DNA of 64,000 nucleotides, from positions 682,001 to 746,000 of the forward strand of contig JAFEKR010000015.1 in the NCBI GenBank assembly GCA_019022495.1, read 5' to 3'. A program made the position numbers and the translations under genes. Origin of the DNA: Epichloe hybrida (taxonomy: Eukaryota; Ascomycota; Sordariomycetes; Hypocreales; Clavicipitaceae). Positions 54,073-64,000 of this stretch are shown here, one piece after another. Position 1 is the first letter of the stretch. Every line of letters starts with the position of its first letter. Below the pieces are notes generated by a model, which saw nothing but the letters and a program-made list of their open reading frames with translations, searched no databases and was not told where the DNA came from.

Positions 54073-55345
54073 TCGCGACGACCTCGCCAATGCCTTCTTT
54101 GGCACCGAACCGCAGGAGCTTCTAGGCATTGATCTTCCAGGTCTGGGATTCAACATTGCGCGATACAATGCCGGCGCCACGAGCCACAACCGTTACAACG
54201 GTATCAGCATGGTTGTTTCGCCCGCAATGAAGCTTTCTCGTCAAATCGAGGGCTTCTGGCTCGACCCCTCATCTTCTAGTTGGGACTGGACTGTCGATTC
54301 GAAGCAACGCGCGATGCTGCGCAAGGCCCAAAAAAAAGGGGCCGACATCTTTGAGCTCTTCTCCAATTCCCCCATGTGGTGGATGTGTGGCAACCACAAT
54401 CCTTCCGGAAACAACGACAAGGACAATCTGCCACCCAAGCACTACCAGCAACATGCCATATACATGGCCACCGTCGAGCAACACTTTCGCCAGGCATGGG
54501 GCATTGAATTCCAGTCCGTTGAGCCTTTCAATGAGCCGTCGTCCTGGTGGGGTCACGACGACGGCACACAAGAAGGCTGCCACTTCGAAGTCAGCACCAT
54601 GGACCAGGTGATTGCTCTGTTGAAGACGGAGCTGAGCAATCGGGGCTCAAGAAGCTTCATCGCGGCCTCTGATGAAACAAGCTACGACAAAGCAGTCTCG
54701 ACGTGGGAGAAGATGCAAAGTGCAACCAAGAAGGCAATTAAGCGCATCAACGTCCACGGCTACCAGGGCGGCCAGGGCCGTCGCGACGCGCTCTATTCCC
54801 TGGCCACGCAATCCAACAAGGCCCTGTGGAACAGCGAATACGGAGACGACGACGGCACCGGGAGGCAATTGGCCACCAATTTGCTTCTGGACTTGCAGTC
54901 GCTCCATCCCACTGCCTGGGTGCACTGGCAGGCCGTTGACGGCGCCGGCTGGGGTCTGATTGCCGGTGACAACGACGCAAAGTCGCTCTCACACGTCAAC
55001 ACAAAGTACTTTGTGCTGGCGCAGTTTTCTCGCCACATTCGTCCGGGCATGAAGGTGTTGTTGGACGGCGGCAACGCCAACGCCGTCGCGGCATGGAATC
55101 CCGAGAAAGGAGTTCTCGTCATTGTCACGGCGAACTGGGGCCCAGACCGTTCCGTCGACTTTGATCTTTCTCGATTCAGAAAGACTTGGAAGGATGGTGA
55201 CCTGGTGAGTCGATGGACCACCAAGGTTGATGGAAGCAAGAAGTATCAACATGAGAAGAACATTCCCATTCAGGGAACAAGGTTCCGTTCGTGGGTTGAG
55301 AAAGATTCCGTGCAGACTTATGAGATTCACGGCGTCACGATGTAG
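53918..55345 (+). CDS. Secreted GH30 endo-beta-1,6-galactanase
   Basis: Single-exon gene for 475 residues. A signal peptide (1-20, ending I-P-A-A-V-A) precedes a catalytic domain that starts W-V-T-W-E-G-W-G-T-S-L-A-W-W. The acid/base is Glu-206 in E-P-F-N-E-P and the nucleophile Glu-307 in L-W-N-S-E-Y-G-D-D-D-G. The C-terminal beta-rich part of GH30 begins near 375. Length and sequence resemble Trichoderma endo-beta-1,6-galactanase, which cuts galactan side chains of arabinogalactan proteins. Substrate is by family recognition. An out-of-frame ATG at 53911 starts an uORF that overlaps this start. Confidence 0.93.
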   Translation: MYFSILSTAVTLASIPAAVADVSTITINAAPRWVTWEGWGTSLAWWAKAFGDRDDLANAFFGTEPQELLGIDLPGLGFNIARYNAGATSHNRYNGISMVVSPAMKLSRQIEGFWLDPSSSSWDWTVDSKQRAMLRKAQKKGADIFELFSNSPMWWMCGNHNPSGNNDKDNLPPKHYQQHAIYMATVEQHFRQAWGIEFQSVEPFNEPSSWWGHDDGTQEGCHFEVSTMDQVIALLKTELSNRGSRSFIAASDETSYDKAVSTWEKMQSATKKAIKRINVHGYQGGQGRRDALYSLATQSNKALWNSEYGDDDGTGRQLATNLLLDLQSLHPTAWVHWQAVDGAGWGLIAGDNDAKSLSHVNTKYFVLAQFSRHIRPGMKVLLDGGNANAVAAWNPEKGVLVIVTANWGPDRSVDFDLSRFRKTWKDGDLVSRWTTKVDGSKKYQHEKNIPIQGTRFRSWVEKDSVQTYEIHGVTM

Positions 55346-56391
55346 TAACAAGATGGATTCTTGTGATACTCTAGATAGCTCTCTAAAAGGCCATTTACTA
55401 GCGCTCCTACTTGTTCGTCAACTGGGAAAAAACCCTTCCTTGAATTAGGAAGGTAAAACCCCATTGCCTCGATTCCGTGGCGGCACCGGGAGTGCATACT
55501 ATTGCTCGTTCAACCATGTACGTGGCATCATCTTCGCAGTTGTTTTCCATGCTGCTTGCCGAAAGGCCATGTTCTCGACAGATGCCTGCTTGGAAAGGCA
55601 AACTTGTACTCCGTTACATACATGATAAGGGGGGTTTGAGCCTATTAGCAAGGGAAACACAAGAAACAGACTAGGAACAAAAGGTACATTTCATTACTAG
55701 TAGCCTATCATCAGGAACGGACATTCTTCTCCGGTGCAAAATACCCCCCGTATTTTCCCTCTGAGATGGTATTGTAGCCAATTACACCTGGTGAAGAGGA
55801 ACGGAAAGCCAGTCCACGGGGCGCGTAGATTTGCAAAACAGTTCAGGGGTAGAGTATAGTGCCTTTTTCGCTCAATGGACACGGAAAGACGTGATCAACA
55901 GGCATTTAAAGCGCGACTGATGGGCGCGGTCCGCAGATTCTCGCCGACGCCAGGTGATGTCATTGTCGAGACTAGTCAGGATCAGCTCGTAATATTGCTT
56001 TGCGCATATGCGGATAAAGTCGACGACCGTAGACCCGCCGCGCCGCTCCATCTACAACTCATTCTCAACTTCATCGGAACATGGCCGTCACGGGTCCACC
56101 TGCAACATCTTCAAGTCCCATCCGGTGCCGGCCATTTTTTCAACGACAAAGACCCATCGGCCGCATCTCTCTCGCAAACTTCCACACAGAGAATTACGCA
56201 GGAGATGGAAGACATGCACAGATATCCATCAGGGGAAAAAAATCTCAATTGGCTACCATACATGACTCGATTCTGTGAGAGCACAACTAAAAACTAAAAA
56301 AAAAAGGGGGCCCTCATCAATTCATGGCCACAAAGAACACCAGACCTGGACTAGAGGGTTACAACAGCTCCTGGCGCAGCACGAATGGTGT
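55346..56391. other. Intergenic between GH30 and the hydroxylase gene
   Basis: 3' flanks of two convergent genes. A 140-codon frame at 55875-56297 has no recognisable domain and is not called. Confidence 0.55.
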
Positions 56392-57525
56392 TTAGAAGAG
56401 CGGCATATATGCCTGGTTGACATAATCAACGTTGGCGTCGAAGCTTTCGATACGTTCACCACAGGTGCCGAAGAGTCTGTCCCAGACACGCGTCTGCTTG
56501 CCATAGTTTTGGCTCTTTCTCCAGCCCTTGCGGTGATGCATGTCGTGGTCCTCCACGCAGAGCTCCATGTTCAGGGCGTTGAGCAACCAGCTCAGCGTCG
56601 AGGGAGCGCCCAGATGGACGCGGATGCCACTGTGGCCCCAGATTTCGGTGTAGACGATGTACTGCTGGCACATCCACCACTCGTAGAAGCCGAGAGGCAT
56701 GCCAGCGGCCCAGAAGGTGGACCAGGTCAGGAAGGGAATGACGACCATGTCGAAGAACTCCTGCTCCTCGTCGGCATACGCAGTCAACAAGGGGTTGGGG
56801 TGCTTGGTGAGATGGTGGGTGCGGTGGAATCGCCACAGGAAGGGAACGTCGTGCATGGCGCGGTGGTAGACATAGAACCAAAAGTCGAGGACGACGCCGT
56901 ACAGGCCCGTCTGCAGAGGGAGCAGCGCCCACCACTTCCAGCTGCTCATGATGTCCAGGGGGCTGTTGTCGGGGTTGTAGGCGAGCCACACCATCATGGC
57001 CAGGCGCGCACCGACCGTCTTGTACAGAGACCAGACGACCTTGCCGGCGCCATGGTCGGGGACTCCGTCTCGGTCGTGGACATCGCCGTCGAGGAAGCCG
57101 TGCTTGTGGCCGAGGCGGCGAAGAATGTGGACCTCTCTCAAGATGGTGAAGTTGAAGAGAATCATGTAGAAGTGAAAGGCAAAGTGTCTGCTGATTCTCC
57201 ATCCGGTCAAGGAGACGAAGAGCTGGTGCAAGACCAAGGGAACGAATGCGTGGAATAGAATCCACTTGTGCTGCGAGATTTGCCCCAAGTGAGGGACCTT
57301 GTCGGTTTTGGCGTGCCTGGGCACGGGTTGATCCAGGGCGACGGGATGAACACCCATTCTATCGAGTATCTTTTGATAGATGTTCCACTCGCTGCGGTCC
57401 TTGGTCCGCCAAGTGGATTTCATGGAATCCTTGCGGCTGACTTGTTCGGCGGCGGCCATGTTTGACGGCTGGTCCGCCGATGTGCTGCGTTGGCTGCGCT
57501 GGGTTTGTGTCTGAGTGACTGCCAT
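56392..57525 (-). CDS. Fatty-acid hydroxylase superfamily (sterol-desaturase-like) membrane di-iron enzyme
   Basis: O2-dependent ER membrane oxygenase. Single exon, 377 residues. The histidine boxes are H-R-A-M-H (221-225), H-R-T-H-H (234-238) and H-D-M-H-H (327-331), with an extra His in T-E-I-W-G-H at 298; together they fit the eight-His di-iron site of the family. Hydrophobic segments lie at about 88-107, 116-128, 172-184, 198-220 and 262-282. It differs from ERG25 C4-methylsterol oxidase in length and context, so I keep the call at superfamily level. The first ATG is at 57525 (context CCATGG); the frame opens slightly further upstream without ATG. A TATA box precedes it. Confidence 0.88.
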   Translation of the reverse strand: MAVTQTQTQRSQRSTSADQPSNMAAAEQVSRKDSMKSTWRTKDRSEWNIYQKILDRMGVHPVALDQPVPRHAKTDKVPHLGQISQHKWILFHAFVPLVLHQLFVSLTGWRISRHFAFHFYMILFNFTILREVHILRRLGHKHGFLDGDVHDRDGVPDHGAGKVVWSLYKTVGARLAMMVWLAYNPDNSPLDIMSSWKWWALLPLQTGLYGVVLDFWFYVYHRAMHDVPFLWRFHRTHHLTKHPNPLLTAYADEEQEFFDMVVIPFLTWSTFWAAGMPLGFYEWWMCQQYIVYTEIWGHSGIRVHLGAPSTLSWLLNALNMELCVEDHDMHHRKGWRKSQNYGKQTRVWDRLFGTCGERIESFDANVDYVNQAYMPLF

Positions 57526-57607
57526 GGCGTGGTTTGCTGTCAAAGGCGAGGCGTGTGTATGTTGCGAGAGAGAAGGGCGGCCTTGTATAGGTCCATCAAC
57601 GATTCCT

Positions 57608-57615
57608 CTTTTATA
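57608..57615 (-). promoter_or_regulatory. TATA box of the hydroxylase gene
   Basis: Minus-strand TATAAAAG, 83 bp upstream of the start codon. Confidence 0.6.
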
Positions 57616-57753
57616 TGTTCCAGTCTAGGTCGGCGGCCGGTCGATCACCGGTTACCGGTCAGTCTTGTATTCCGGCCGGCCGTACCCAGAGAGACGAGGT
57701 TCTTTTGGGCCGGGGCTGGTGGCAAATCCTCCGGGGTGGCGAATGCACCTCTC

Positions 57754-57789
57754 GTGGCAGTCGTGGCAGTCGTGGCAGTCGTGGCAGTT
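57754..57789. repeat. GTGGCAGTC tandem repeat, four units
   Basis: Perfect 9-bp units followed by a degenerate GTGGCAGTTGG. Located 230 bp upstream of the hydroxylase start. Confidence 0.85.
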
Positions 57790-58271
57790 GGTCATTGCAG
57801 TTGGCCATGGTAGTCGCAAGCAGCGCGGTCGACACGGACGAGCTGGTTCCTCCGATGGGCCGGCATGAGTCTTCTCGGCTTCTTGATGCTCCCCCGCAGT
57901 TTGCCACCCAAGGTGACAAGGAATCTTGCCGAAAAAGCATCCCGAGTGTCTCCAATCTAGATCCACGTTATCCACGTTATCCACGTCCAACGCGCGGCGC
58001 ACATGTGCTCGTCCGCACCTGCGCTCTCCCCTGCCACCTGCCAACTCGGGAACCCCCCCCCCCTCCCCACCATCCAACTAACCACTCACCGGTCCAGGAA
58101 CCAGCCCAGCACGCCCAAGCAACAAGCACAGGCAAAGCACAAGCATCGAACCGGCCTCAATGGTTGAAGCTTGCGAGCGCGAGGCCCGTCAACCGAGGCA
58201 GGCGGGACCCAGCCACAGCTGGCACGGGGCAGACCTACCCAAGTTGTCTTGTCTTGTCTGGCCTGGCTATG

Positions 58272-58277
58272 TATAAG
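58272..58277 (+). promoter_or_regulatory. TATA-like box of the SDR gene
   Basis: TATAAG, 175 bp upstream of the start codon. Confidence 0.4.
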
Positions 58278-58352
58278 AATCATATGAATACAGCAAGCCG
58301 TCTCAGTATTATACCTAGAACAAAATAAGACTTGAAAGGTGCCCCCTTCTTT

Positions 58353-58381
58353 CACACACACACACACACGCGCGCGCGCGC
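58353..58381. repeat. (CA)n(CG)n microsatellite in the SDR leader
   Basis: About nine CA and six CG dinucleotides, an alternating purine-pyrimidine tract. Confidence 0.95.
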
Positions 58382-58446
58382 ATTGGAAGCGGAGCAGCGA
58401 CGACGAGAACGGCAAGGCACGGCATCACGCACCAACATCATACATC

Positions 58447-59517
58447 ATGTCACTGATCAAGATTATCGAATCCGCGCCCATCCGCGGCCTGCAATGCCTC
58501 AGCGCCGGCATCCAGTCCCCGTTGTTCTCCGGGCCGCTCCTCGCGGCGCTGACGTATGCCCCGGATGAGCTCAAGCAGGAGCTCCTGAAGCACCTCCCCG
58601 CCGGCTTCAACGTCGAGCTGGCCCAGAAAGCCCTGCAGGTCCTGCTGGGAATCGGCATCCTGAAGACCATCAACAGCGGCCTCAGCGCCATGGCCGCCAA
58701 CTCCTGGCGCGTGTCGCCCGCCCCGGGATGGGACTGGCCCAGCGAGATTGCCGTCGTGACGGGCGGCTGCAGCGGCATCGGGCACTGCATCGTCAAGCGC
58801 CTGGTTGCCCGCAAGGTCAAGGTGGCCATCCTCGACGTCCAAGCTGCGCCCAAGGACCTTGACAGCAACCCCCTCGTCCATTACTACGAGTGCGACATCA
58901 CCTCGCCCGACGCCGTGGCCAAGGCCGCCGATGCCATCCGGCGCGACGTGGGCCACCCGACCATCCTCGTCAACAACGCCGGCATCACTCGCCCCGTGCC
59001 CCTTCTCAAGATGCCCCAGGATTTCCTGCGCAAAATCTTCGCCGTCAACATCATGTCCCACTGGACGCTGGTCCAGCAGTTCCTCCCTCACATGATCAGC
59101 ACCAACAAGGGCCACATCGTGACCGTCGCCAGCATCGCTTCCTTTGTTGCCCTCCCCGGGGCGGCCGACTATTCCGCCACAAAGGCCGCCGCCCTGTCCT
59201 TCCACGAGTCGCTGGCCGTCGAGCTCAAGCACATCTACAAGACCGACGGCGTCCTGACTTCGGTAGTTCACCCCAACTTTGTGCGGACGCCCTTGGTCCA
59301 GGACTTTGGACACCATCTCGAAAAGGGTGGAGTCCGAATGCTTACCCCCGACGGCGTGGCCGCCATCATCACGGAACAGATCTTTCGCAGGAGAAGTGCC
59401 CAGCTCATCATCCCAGAGAAGGATGCCATCATTTCTAGCATCCGAGGCTGGCCCACGTGGCTGCAGGTGTTCCTGCGTGACCAAATGGGTGCCAACGCCA
59501 GCAACATTGCTGCTTGA
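58447..59517 (+). CDS. Short-chain dehydrogenase/reductase (retinol-dehydrogenase / DHRS-like)
   Basis: NAD(P)(H)-dependent oxidoreductase of the classical SDR type, 356 residues, single exon. A roughly 95-residue N-terminal part with a hydrophobic stretch (about 64-78) suggests membrane association. T-G-G-C-S-G-I-G is at 105-112, N-N-A-G at 176-179, catalytic Ser-229, Tyr-242 and Lys-246 (Y-S-A-T-K). Asp-130 after beta-2 favours NAD over NADP. The arrangement resembles the RDH10/DHRS group acting on lipophilic alcohols/ketones. Divergently transcribed from the fatty-acid-hydroxylase-family gene, with which it could share a lipid substrate (inference). ATG at 58447 chosen; the longer open frame (58339) runs through the CA/CG repeat. 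Confidence 0.9.
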   Translation: MSLIKIIESAPIRGLQCLSAGIQSPLFSGPLLAALTYAPDELKQELLKHLPAGFNVELAQKALQVLLGIGILKTINSGLSAMAANSWRVSPAPGWDWPSEIAVVTGGCSGIGHCIVKRLVARKVKVAILDVQAAPKDLDSNPLVHYYECDITSPDAVAKAADAIRRDVGHPTILVNNAGITRPVPLLKMPQDFLRKIFAVNIMSHWTLVQQFLPHMISTNKGHIVTVASIASFVALPGAADYSATKAAALSFHESLAVELKHIYKTDGVLTSVVHPNFVRTPLVQDFGHHLEKGGVRMLTPDGVAAIITEQIFRRRSAQLIIPEKDAIISSIRGWPTWLQVFLRDQMGANASNIAA

Positions 59518-60082
59518 AAGAAAGCTTGTTGGGTCCGACTGAGCGTGTGTAATTTGGCCGGGGGGGGGGGTCATTAACATGATTAGATGACATGATTCGG
59601 TGGGGTGTTTTTTTTTTTCTTCATACGGGGGTGTTGTTTGTTAGTTAGGCTTTGTACTTGTTGTCCGCATGTAGCTAGACCGGGTTGGATACTGGAAACC
59701 AATCAAGACACTGATGATTCAAAATGATTGGCTCAGAGGGTATCCATGTGTGCCCCTTCCGCCGCGACTCCGGAACCATGTCCCATCGTCGAGTTGCGCC
59801 GCCGTTCCGCTTCGTGATGAATTCGCACGACGTCCAAGTCTGAATTCATACCCGATTCGGAAACCCCCCACACCCAGACTGCCAGGGGGTACCCTGCTTG
59901 CTGCCGTGCCTTGCCAAGCCGACCCCATGTGATGCAATGCATGATCCGAACTACCGATTGATTACTCATCTCGATTTGAACCCTGACAGAATGCAATGCC
60001 GAGGTCCCAATCCTCACGACTTTCCCCATCCTCCATCCACGCATCAGATATCAGACGCCTCCAGCAACTCATCGCCATCGCC
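59518..60082. other. SDR 3' flank and MAPEG promoter
   Basis: No gene. Contains G and T tracts at 59560-59570 and 59608-59618. Confidence 0.55.
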
Positions 60083-60859
60083 ATGTCCTCCCTCCCCAGC
60101 ACCGACGCCTCCCGAAACCTCTCCCTCTTCACAGTCAGTTCCGTTCCCCAGCCACCACGCAACCCAAGGGGAATCTCACCACCATCCAATCCCAGGTCCC
60201 CGCCGCCTTCGCCCTCTCCCTCCTCCCGCACCTCTACGCCGTCTCCTCCGCCGGCTTCACCATCTACGACAACTCGTACCCGCGCGCCTATCGCGACACC
60301 CTCACGCGAGACACGTCTGTTCCCAAAGCCGTAGGTGTAACCCGCTACGACGCCAGGTCCTTATAATATGTACGGGAAAAATTTACAAAATTTACAAAAT
60401 TTACAAAAAACTATAAAAATTATAAAAATTATAAAAATTATTACAAAAATTAGAAGGAAAAACTTGAAAACTTGAAAAAAAAAAAAGAAAAAAAAACTTT
60501 AATATTAAAAAGAACTACCGATCCGGAACAGAACACGTCCCACTAACAAATGATAGCGAAAACAAAGAATTCTCCGCGCCGAAGCCGCGTCCCTGAACGG
60601 TCTGGAAACAATCGGCCTCTTTGCTGCCTCCGTTCTGGCCGGCAACTACGCCCGACTTGACGCGGCTACGCTCAATCATCTCTCCTTCGGGTACCTGGTG
60701 TCGCGCGTGGCGTACACGCTGGCCTACGTCCTCGTCCAGAACCGCAGACTGTCGTGGCTGAGAACCGCCATCTGGCAGGTGACGGGTATTTACATCGTGC
60801 TGTTCTGGATCAAGGCGGGCAACAAGCTTCTCCAAGACGAAGCGCCGGATGCCACGTAG
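60083..60859 (+). CDS. MAPEG-family membrane protein
   Basis: Membrane-associated protein in eicosanoid and glutathione metabolism family; fungal members are probable glutathione transferases/peroxidases of the ER or outer mitochondrial membrane. Exons 60083-60133, 60196-60330 and 60557-60859 join in phase 0 to 162 residues, the usual size. Four hydrophobic segments are visible. R-A-E-A-A-S-L-N-G-L-E (about 69-79) is the MAPEG glutathione-site motif, followed by G-L-F-A-A-S-V-L-A-G-N and W-I-K-A-G-N-K-L-L. Intron 2 is 226 nt and AT-rich, with short repeats (listed). Its acceptor follows a CACTAAC branch site. Confidence 0.85.
60331..60556. other. AT-rich, repeat-containing intron 2 of the MAPEG gene
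   Basis: Contains three AAAATTTAC units near 60378-60404, then AAAATTATA units to about 60440 and A tracts at 60476-60500, in contrast to the GC-rich exons. The donor GTAGGT and branch/acceptor CACTAAC...ATAG remain intact. Confidence 0.7.
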
Positions 60860-61158
60860 AATTGAGGGGAGGGAGACTTGTTCCCATCATCCGCCATTGC
60901 AAACTTTTGGCAAAGCTTTAGATTTAGCAAACGTGATAATCACTGAATCTTCTTGTCAACTATAGTATTTATCATACATGCTCTCTTGTCAACTCTGGTT
61001 CTATACATGCCATGTCGTGCAAGTGTGCGCATCATTTTGTCTTGTGTGTGCATTTTTTGTGTATTCGTCGTCTTTATTTCATGTGAGGCCCATGTTTACT
61101 CTAATGATGCCTTCCGCTTTGACCCATCCTTTGCACGCCAGTAGTAGCCAAGCCCTCC

Positions 61159-63958
61159 TCAGTTCAGGTCAGCGCTGAGAGGCAAGTTTCTTGAGCTGCT
61201 GCCGACCCAAACCTTCTTGGGGGCCTCGGTGATGACCCAGTTCTGGGAAGCAGAATCCCAGTTGCTGATCTCGCGACGAGTAAGCTCATGTCGGAAGACG
61301 ACGCTCTGCCCGGGAGCAATACGCTCAATACGTTCAAAGCCACGCAGGACGCGGACGGGCTCCTTCTCTCCACCGAGACTGACATAGAGCTGAGGTACTT
61401 CATCCGTCATGGTCTTGCCAGTATTGGTAATGGTGGCAGTGACTGTGTACAAGACATCCCACAGCTGTTCGTTGCCACCAGGTTGTCCAGACGAAGCCAG
61501 ACGGGGCTGGGGGGAGCCGTCAGTGGCACCAGGGGGCAAGAACTCTTTGGCCGTCTTGCCGTAGAGGGGATCGCGTGACGCCTGCTCGCCGGATGACGTA
61601 TTGTTCAACCAGGGGTAAATGAACGTATCGATGTAGCGAATGTACGAAGGGAATGCATAGTCTTTGAGGTTGGTGCTGTAGTGACCAAAGGTAGGGGCGG
61701 CACTAGTCTTGCCTTGGGGTGGCGACATGGGACGAACATCGTGCTTCTGGACAACGAGGTTGGAGTACTCAAAGGTAGACCATGAGAGGCCATGCCCGAA
61801 CTCGTAGATGGGGGCCCCAGGGCTGTTCTTTTCGGGGGCCATCTTGTCAAAGTGGCGGTAGTCAATGAAGACGCCTTCCTTGAAGTCCGATTGGGGTGCG
61901 CCTTTGCCGTTGTTGGGCTTGGTCAAGACTTTTGTCCCGTAGCTCTCCAGAGTCGGTCCCCAGGTAAAAGGCGATCGGCCAGGGCTTGTCTTGCCGTAAA
62001 GAATGTCGGTAATGGAGTTGCCAGATTCCTGTCCAGGGATACCAGCCCAGACGATGGCCGAGACGTTGGGGTTTTGATACCAATCGGTCATGACAACTGG
62101 GCCAACACTGTGGATGACGACAATGGTGTTCTTGCAGATGGAAGAAACGTTCTTGACCAAATCCTTGCCGTGCTTCCACAGATTGAGATTCTTGCGGTCG
62201 CCCTGGTTGCCATCTACCTCAATGTAGCCCTCCCCGCCGTCAGCGTTGACGAAAACGACCGACGTCACATTGGGCTGGCTGATGAGATCCCGGGTGGCTG
62301 CCCACGCGGAGTTGCTGAGAACACTCTCATAACGCGAACCGTCCTCGATTGCCTGGCGCTGAAGCGCACTGTCCGGGGTGATGAGATAGGGGAACTGCGC
62401 CGTGCCTGAGCCCCAGAGCATGGCCAGGGTGCCATCGTCGCATGCGCGGTCGGGGCAACCGTTGGGACCCTTGGGATTCGGACCCGCATCCTCGCCAATG
62501 ACGGCAAGAAACTTTGGCTTAATCAGGGGGAGTGAGCCGGTGTTTTTCAGCATGACCGTTCCCTTGGCAGCAGACTCGCGGATATGGGCAGCGTGGTCTC
62601 GACGAACGTCAACTTGGAAGTTGAGCTGCTCCCAGTTCTCCCCGGCAGCTGCCTGGCGGAATCCGTACGTATCGCGGGTCCACGAACTGAAGCTTGTGGG
62701 AACCTGGTTGCCCACGGTGTTCCCAACCTTGAACCAGGCGGCCATGATACGCATTGCCATGTCGTCGATTCGGTAGGCAGGCACAGTGCCGTTGATGACG
62801 GCCAGCGTGAGGTTTGCGCCCCAGAAGCTGTCGCCAGTGGTGAAGAGCGTGTCACCGGGCATGCTCATGTCGAGGCCAGCAACCGCAGTGGCGGCACCCG
62901 CATGCTGAGCCTGCCAGTCGCTCATGACGAATCCCTGGAAGCCCAATTCGTTCTTGAGGATGCCATTGAGGAGTTTGGAGTTCTGGCAGTTGTACGAGTT
63001 GTTGACTTGGTTGTAACCACACATGATGGAGCCTACACCAGCCTTGACGGCATCGGCGAAAGGCCAAACATACACTTCATGCATCGTCTTGTCATCCACG
63101 TTTGATGAGATGGCTTCAGAAATGTCGTAGCCGTAGCCCGTTGCCTCTGGGGCTTGTCTGAAGTGTTCTGCAGGCCACGCGTTAGCAACACGAGCGAAAG
63201 GACATCTGATACTAGACATTCAAAATTGCCGACTAACTAACCTTGCTCGTTGGCGACGTAATGCTTTGCACAAGCAACAACACCGGCCTCCTGTATGCCA
63301 ATCACGGTATTGGCCAGGCCCTTGCCTTGAAGGTAGGGATCGGCGCCGTAACCTTCACCATTGCGACCTCCGTTGGGAGCGCGACCGATAGGGCCACTGA
63401 CTGGAGCCAAAGCGACATCAATGCCCTTGTCTTTGTTCTCGGCGCCCATGGCCTTGCCACGATCTCTCCAAAGGCGTTCGGACCATGTAGCTCCAGCGGT
63501 CAGTCCGGCGGGGAAGGCGCTGTTATAGTCGGAAAATCGAATGCCCAACGGACCATCTTGCATGCAGAGGGATCTCAGGCCTAGCCGCGGAACTGATCCC
63601 ACATTGCCAACACAGACCTCGCTCATCCAACTAAAATTTCATCGTCAGCCGTGATACCCTCCGCGTGGTCGCATCGAGATGCTCACCCAGTACCAGAGGT
63701 CAAGTTGACTTTCTCAATGAGGGTCATCTGGGACACGAAGGCCTTGGCCTTGGCGTAGGCCTCCTCCCAGCCCGAAGCCTGAGGATCCATCCATGGCGAG
63801 GGATAATGGGGAGGAGAATGCGATGTCGAGCCTTCTGAAGCAACGGCCTGTAAAAGAATTTGCGCGTTAGAAGAGCCATAGGAAAGCGATTTTTGAGGAG
63901 TTGAAGATGCTGTGGAGAATCCTCCCCAGAGTGACGCCGTCGCCAGGAAAGCCTTCAT
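61159..63958 (-). CDS. Secreted GH3 beta-glucosidase
   Basis: Hydrolyses terminal beta-D-glucosyl residues of cello- and other beta-glucosides outside the cell. Exons 63958-63687, 63630-63242 and 63167-61159 join to 889 residues. Signal peptide [17 protein letters not shown]. The N-terminal (alpha/beta)8 domain has [19 protein letters not shown] and the nucleophile Asp-304 in V-M-S-D-W. The middle alpha/beta domain carries the A-V-I-G-E-D-A and V-V-I-H-S-V-G-P-V stretches, and a fibronectin-III-like domain covers about the last 130 residues. Both introns are short (56 and 74 nt). The gene starts 42 bp before the window edge, so its promoter is outside. Confidence 0.95.
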
Positions 63959-64000
63959 CGGTGTTGTTTGACTCGTTTCGCGATGACGAAGAACAGGCTG

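Larger units (their letters stand above)
57526..58446. other. Shared divergent promoter, hydroxylase / SDR
   Basis: 921 bp. Contains two 9-bp tandem arrays: GTGGCAGTC, four units at about 57754-57789, and ATCCACGTT, three units at about 57960-57987. A TATAAG at 58272 serves the SDR side and a (CA)n(CG)n microsatellite (58353-58381) lies in its leader. Confidence 0.7.

Noticed and set aside
55875..56297. 140-codon plus-strand open frame between GH30 and the hydroxylase
   Set aside because: No domain or targeting signal; position in a convergent 3' flank argues against a gene.
56275..57258. 327-codon plus-strand open frame antisense to the hydroxylase
   Set aside because: Val/Glu/Gln-rich complement of the real gene; no domain.
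58450..59580. 376-codon minus-strand open frame antisense to the SDR
   Set aside because: Shadow of the GC3-biased SDR gene, no domain.
52000..64000. Secondary-metabolite gene cluster
   Set aside because: There is a hydroxylase, an SDR, an MDR-type enzyme nearby and hydrolases, but no polyketide synthase, NRPS, terpene cyclase or pathway regulator in the window.

Overview
The window is a piece of a filamentous ascomycete nuclear genome. Spliceosomal introns are short (about 50-230 nt) with GTRNGT donors and CTRAC-type branch sites. Gene spacing is compact, and several genes are fungal (sconB-type F-box/WD40, WSC cell-wall protein, succinate/fumarate carrier, dynactin p62, GH30 endo-beta-1,6-galactanase). 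The gene set looks like Sordariomycetes, probably Hypocreales; this is an inference from recognised families, not a database result.

Region 1 (1 to about 16,535) is AT-rich and shows the marks of RIP: CpA/TpG changed to TpA, and reading frames full of TAA/TAG where Gln codons would be. It is a nest of dead Ty1/copia retrotransposons. In order it holds: the RT-RNase H end and 3' LTR of one element (1-2298); low-complexity DNA with an 11-unit decamer array and a pentanucleotide hairpin; a gag-protease-integrase piece of a related element (about 2831-5412); a full-length copia element with 828-bp LTRs (5413-12544); an unidentified RIP-eroded stretch (12545-13398); and an inverted, internally deleted copia element (13399-16370, minus strand). 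The base composition then changes abruptly.

Region 2 (about 16.5-64 kb) is ordinary gene-rich euchromatin with eighteen protein genes I can support; exon structures are given where read. In order: bestrophin-like channel (-), Mediator MED22 (+), PUS1 (-), a PPxY-containing single-pass membrane protein (-), sconB/scon-2 (+), succinate/fumarate carrier SFC1 (+), twinfilin (-), WSC-domain wall protein with tandem repeats (-), RPS7 (+), dynactin p62 (-), an 866-aa Ser-rich fungal protein (+), an EXPERA-domain protein (-), an 88-aa two-pass membrane protein (+), a CofD/YvcK-family protein (-), a zinc-less MDR oxidoreductase (+), a small secreted 8-Cys protein (-), GH30 galactanase (+), a fatty-acid-hydroxylase/sterol-desaturase-family enzyme (-), an SDR (+), a MAPEG protein (+), and a GH3 beta-glucosidase (-) that starts 42 bases before the window ends. 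(Counting each entry gives twenty-one loci; eighteen of them belong to a named family or domain.)

Most genes are housekeeping and unlinked in function. The 52-64 kb end is more accessory in character: a secreted Cys-rich protein, an AT-rich RIP-like patch, a 43-bp dispersed repeat and an F-box remnant precede two secreted glycoside hydrolases and a divergent hydroxylase/SDR pair. No tRNA, rRNA, CRISPR array or secondary-metabolite core gene was seen. I did not find a clearly new system; the most unusual points are the nested retrotransposon architecture, a PPxY membrane-adaptor candidate, a divergent oxidoreductase pair, and an overlapping uORF on the galactanase gene.
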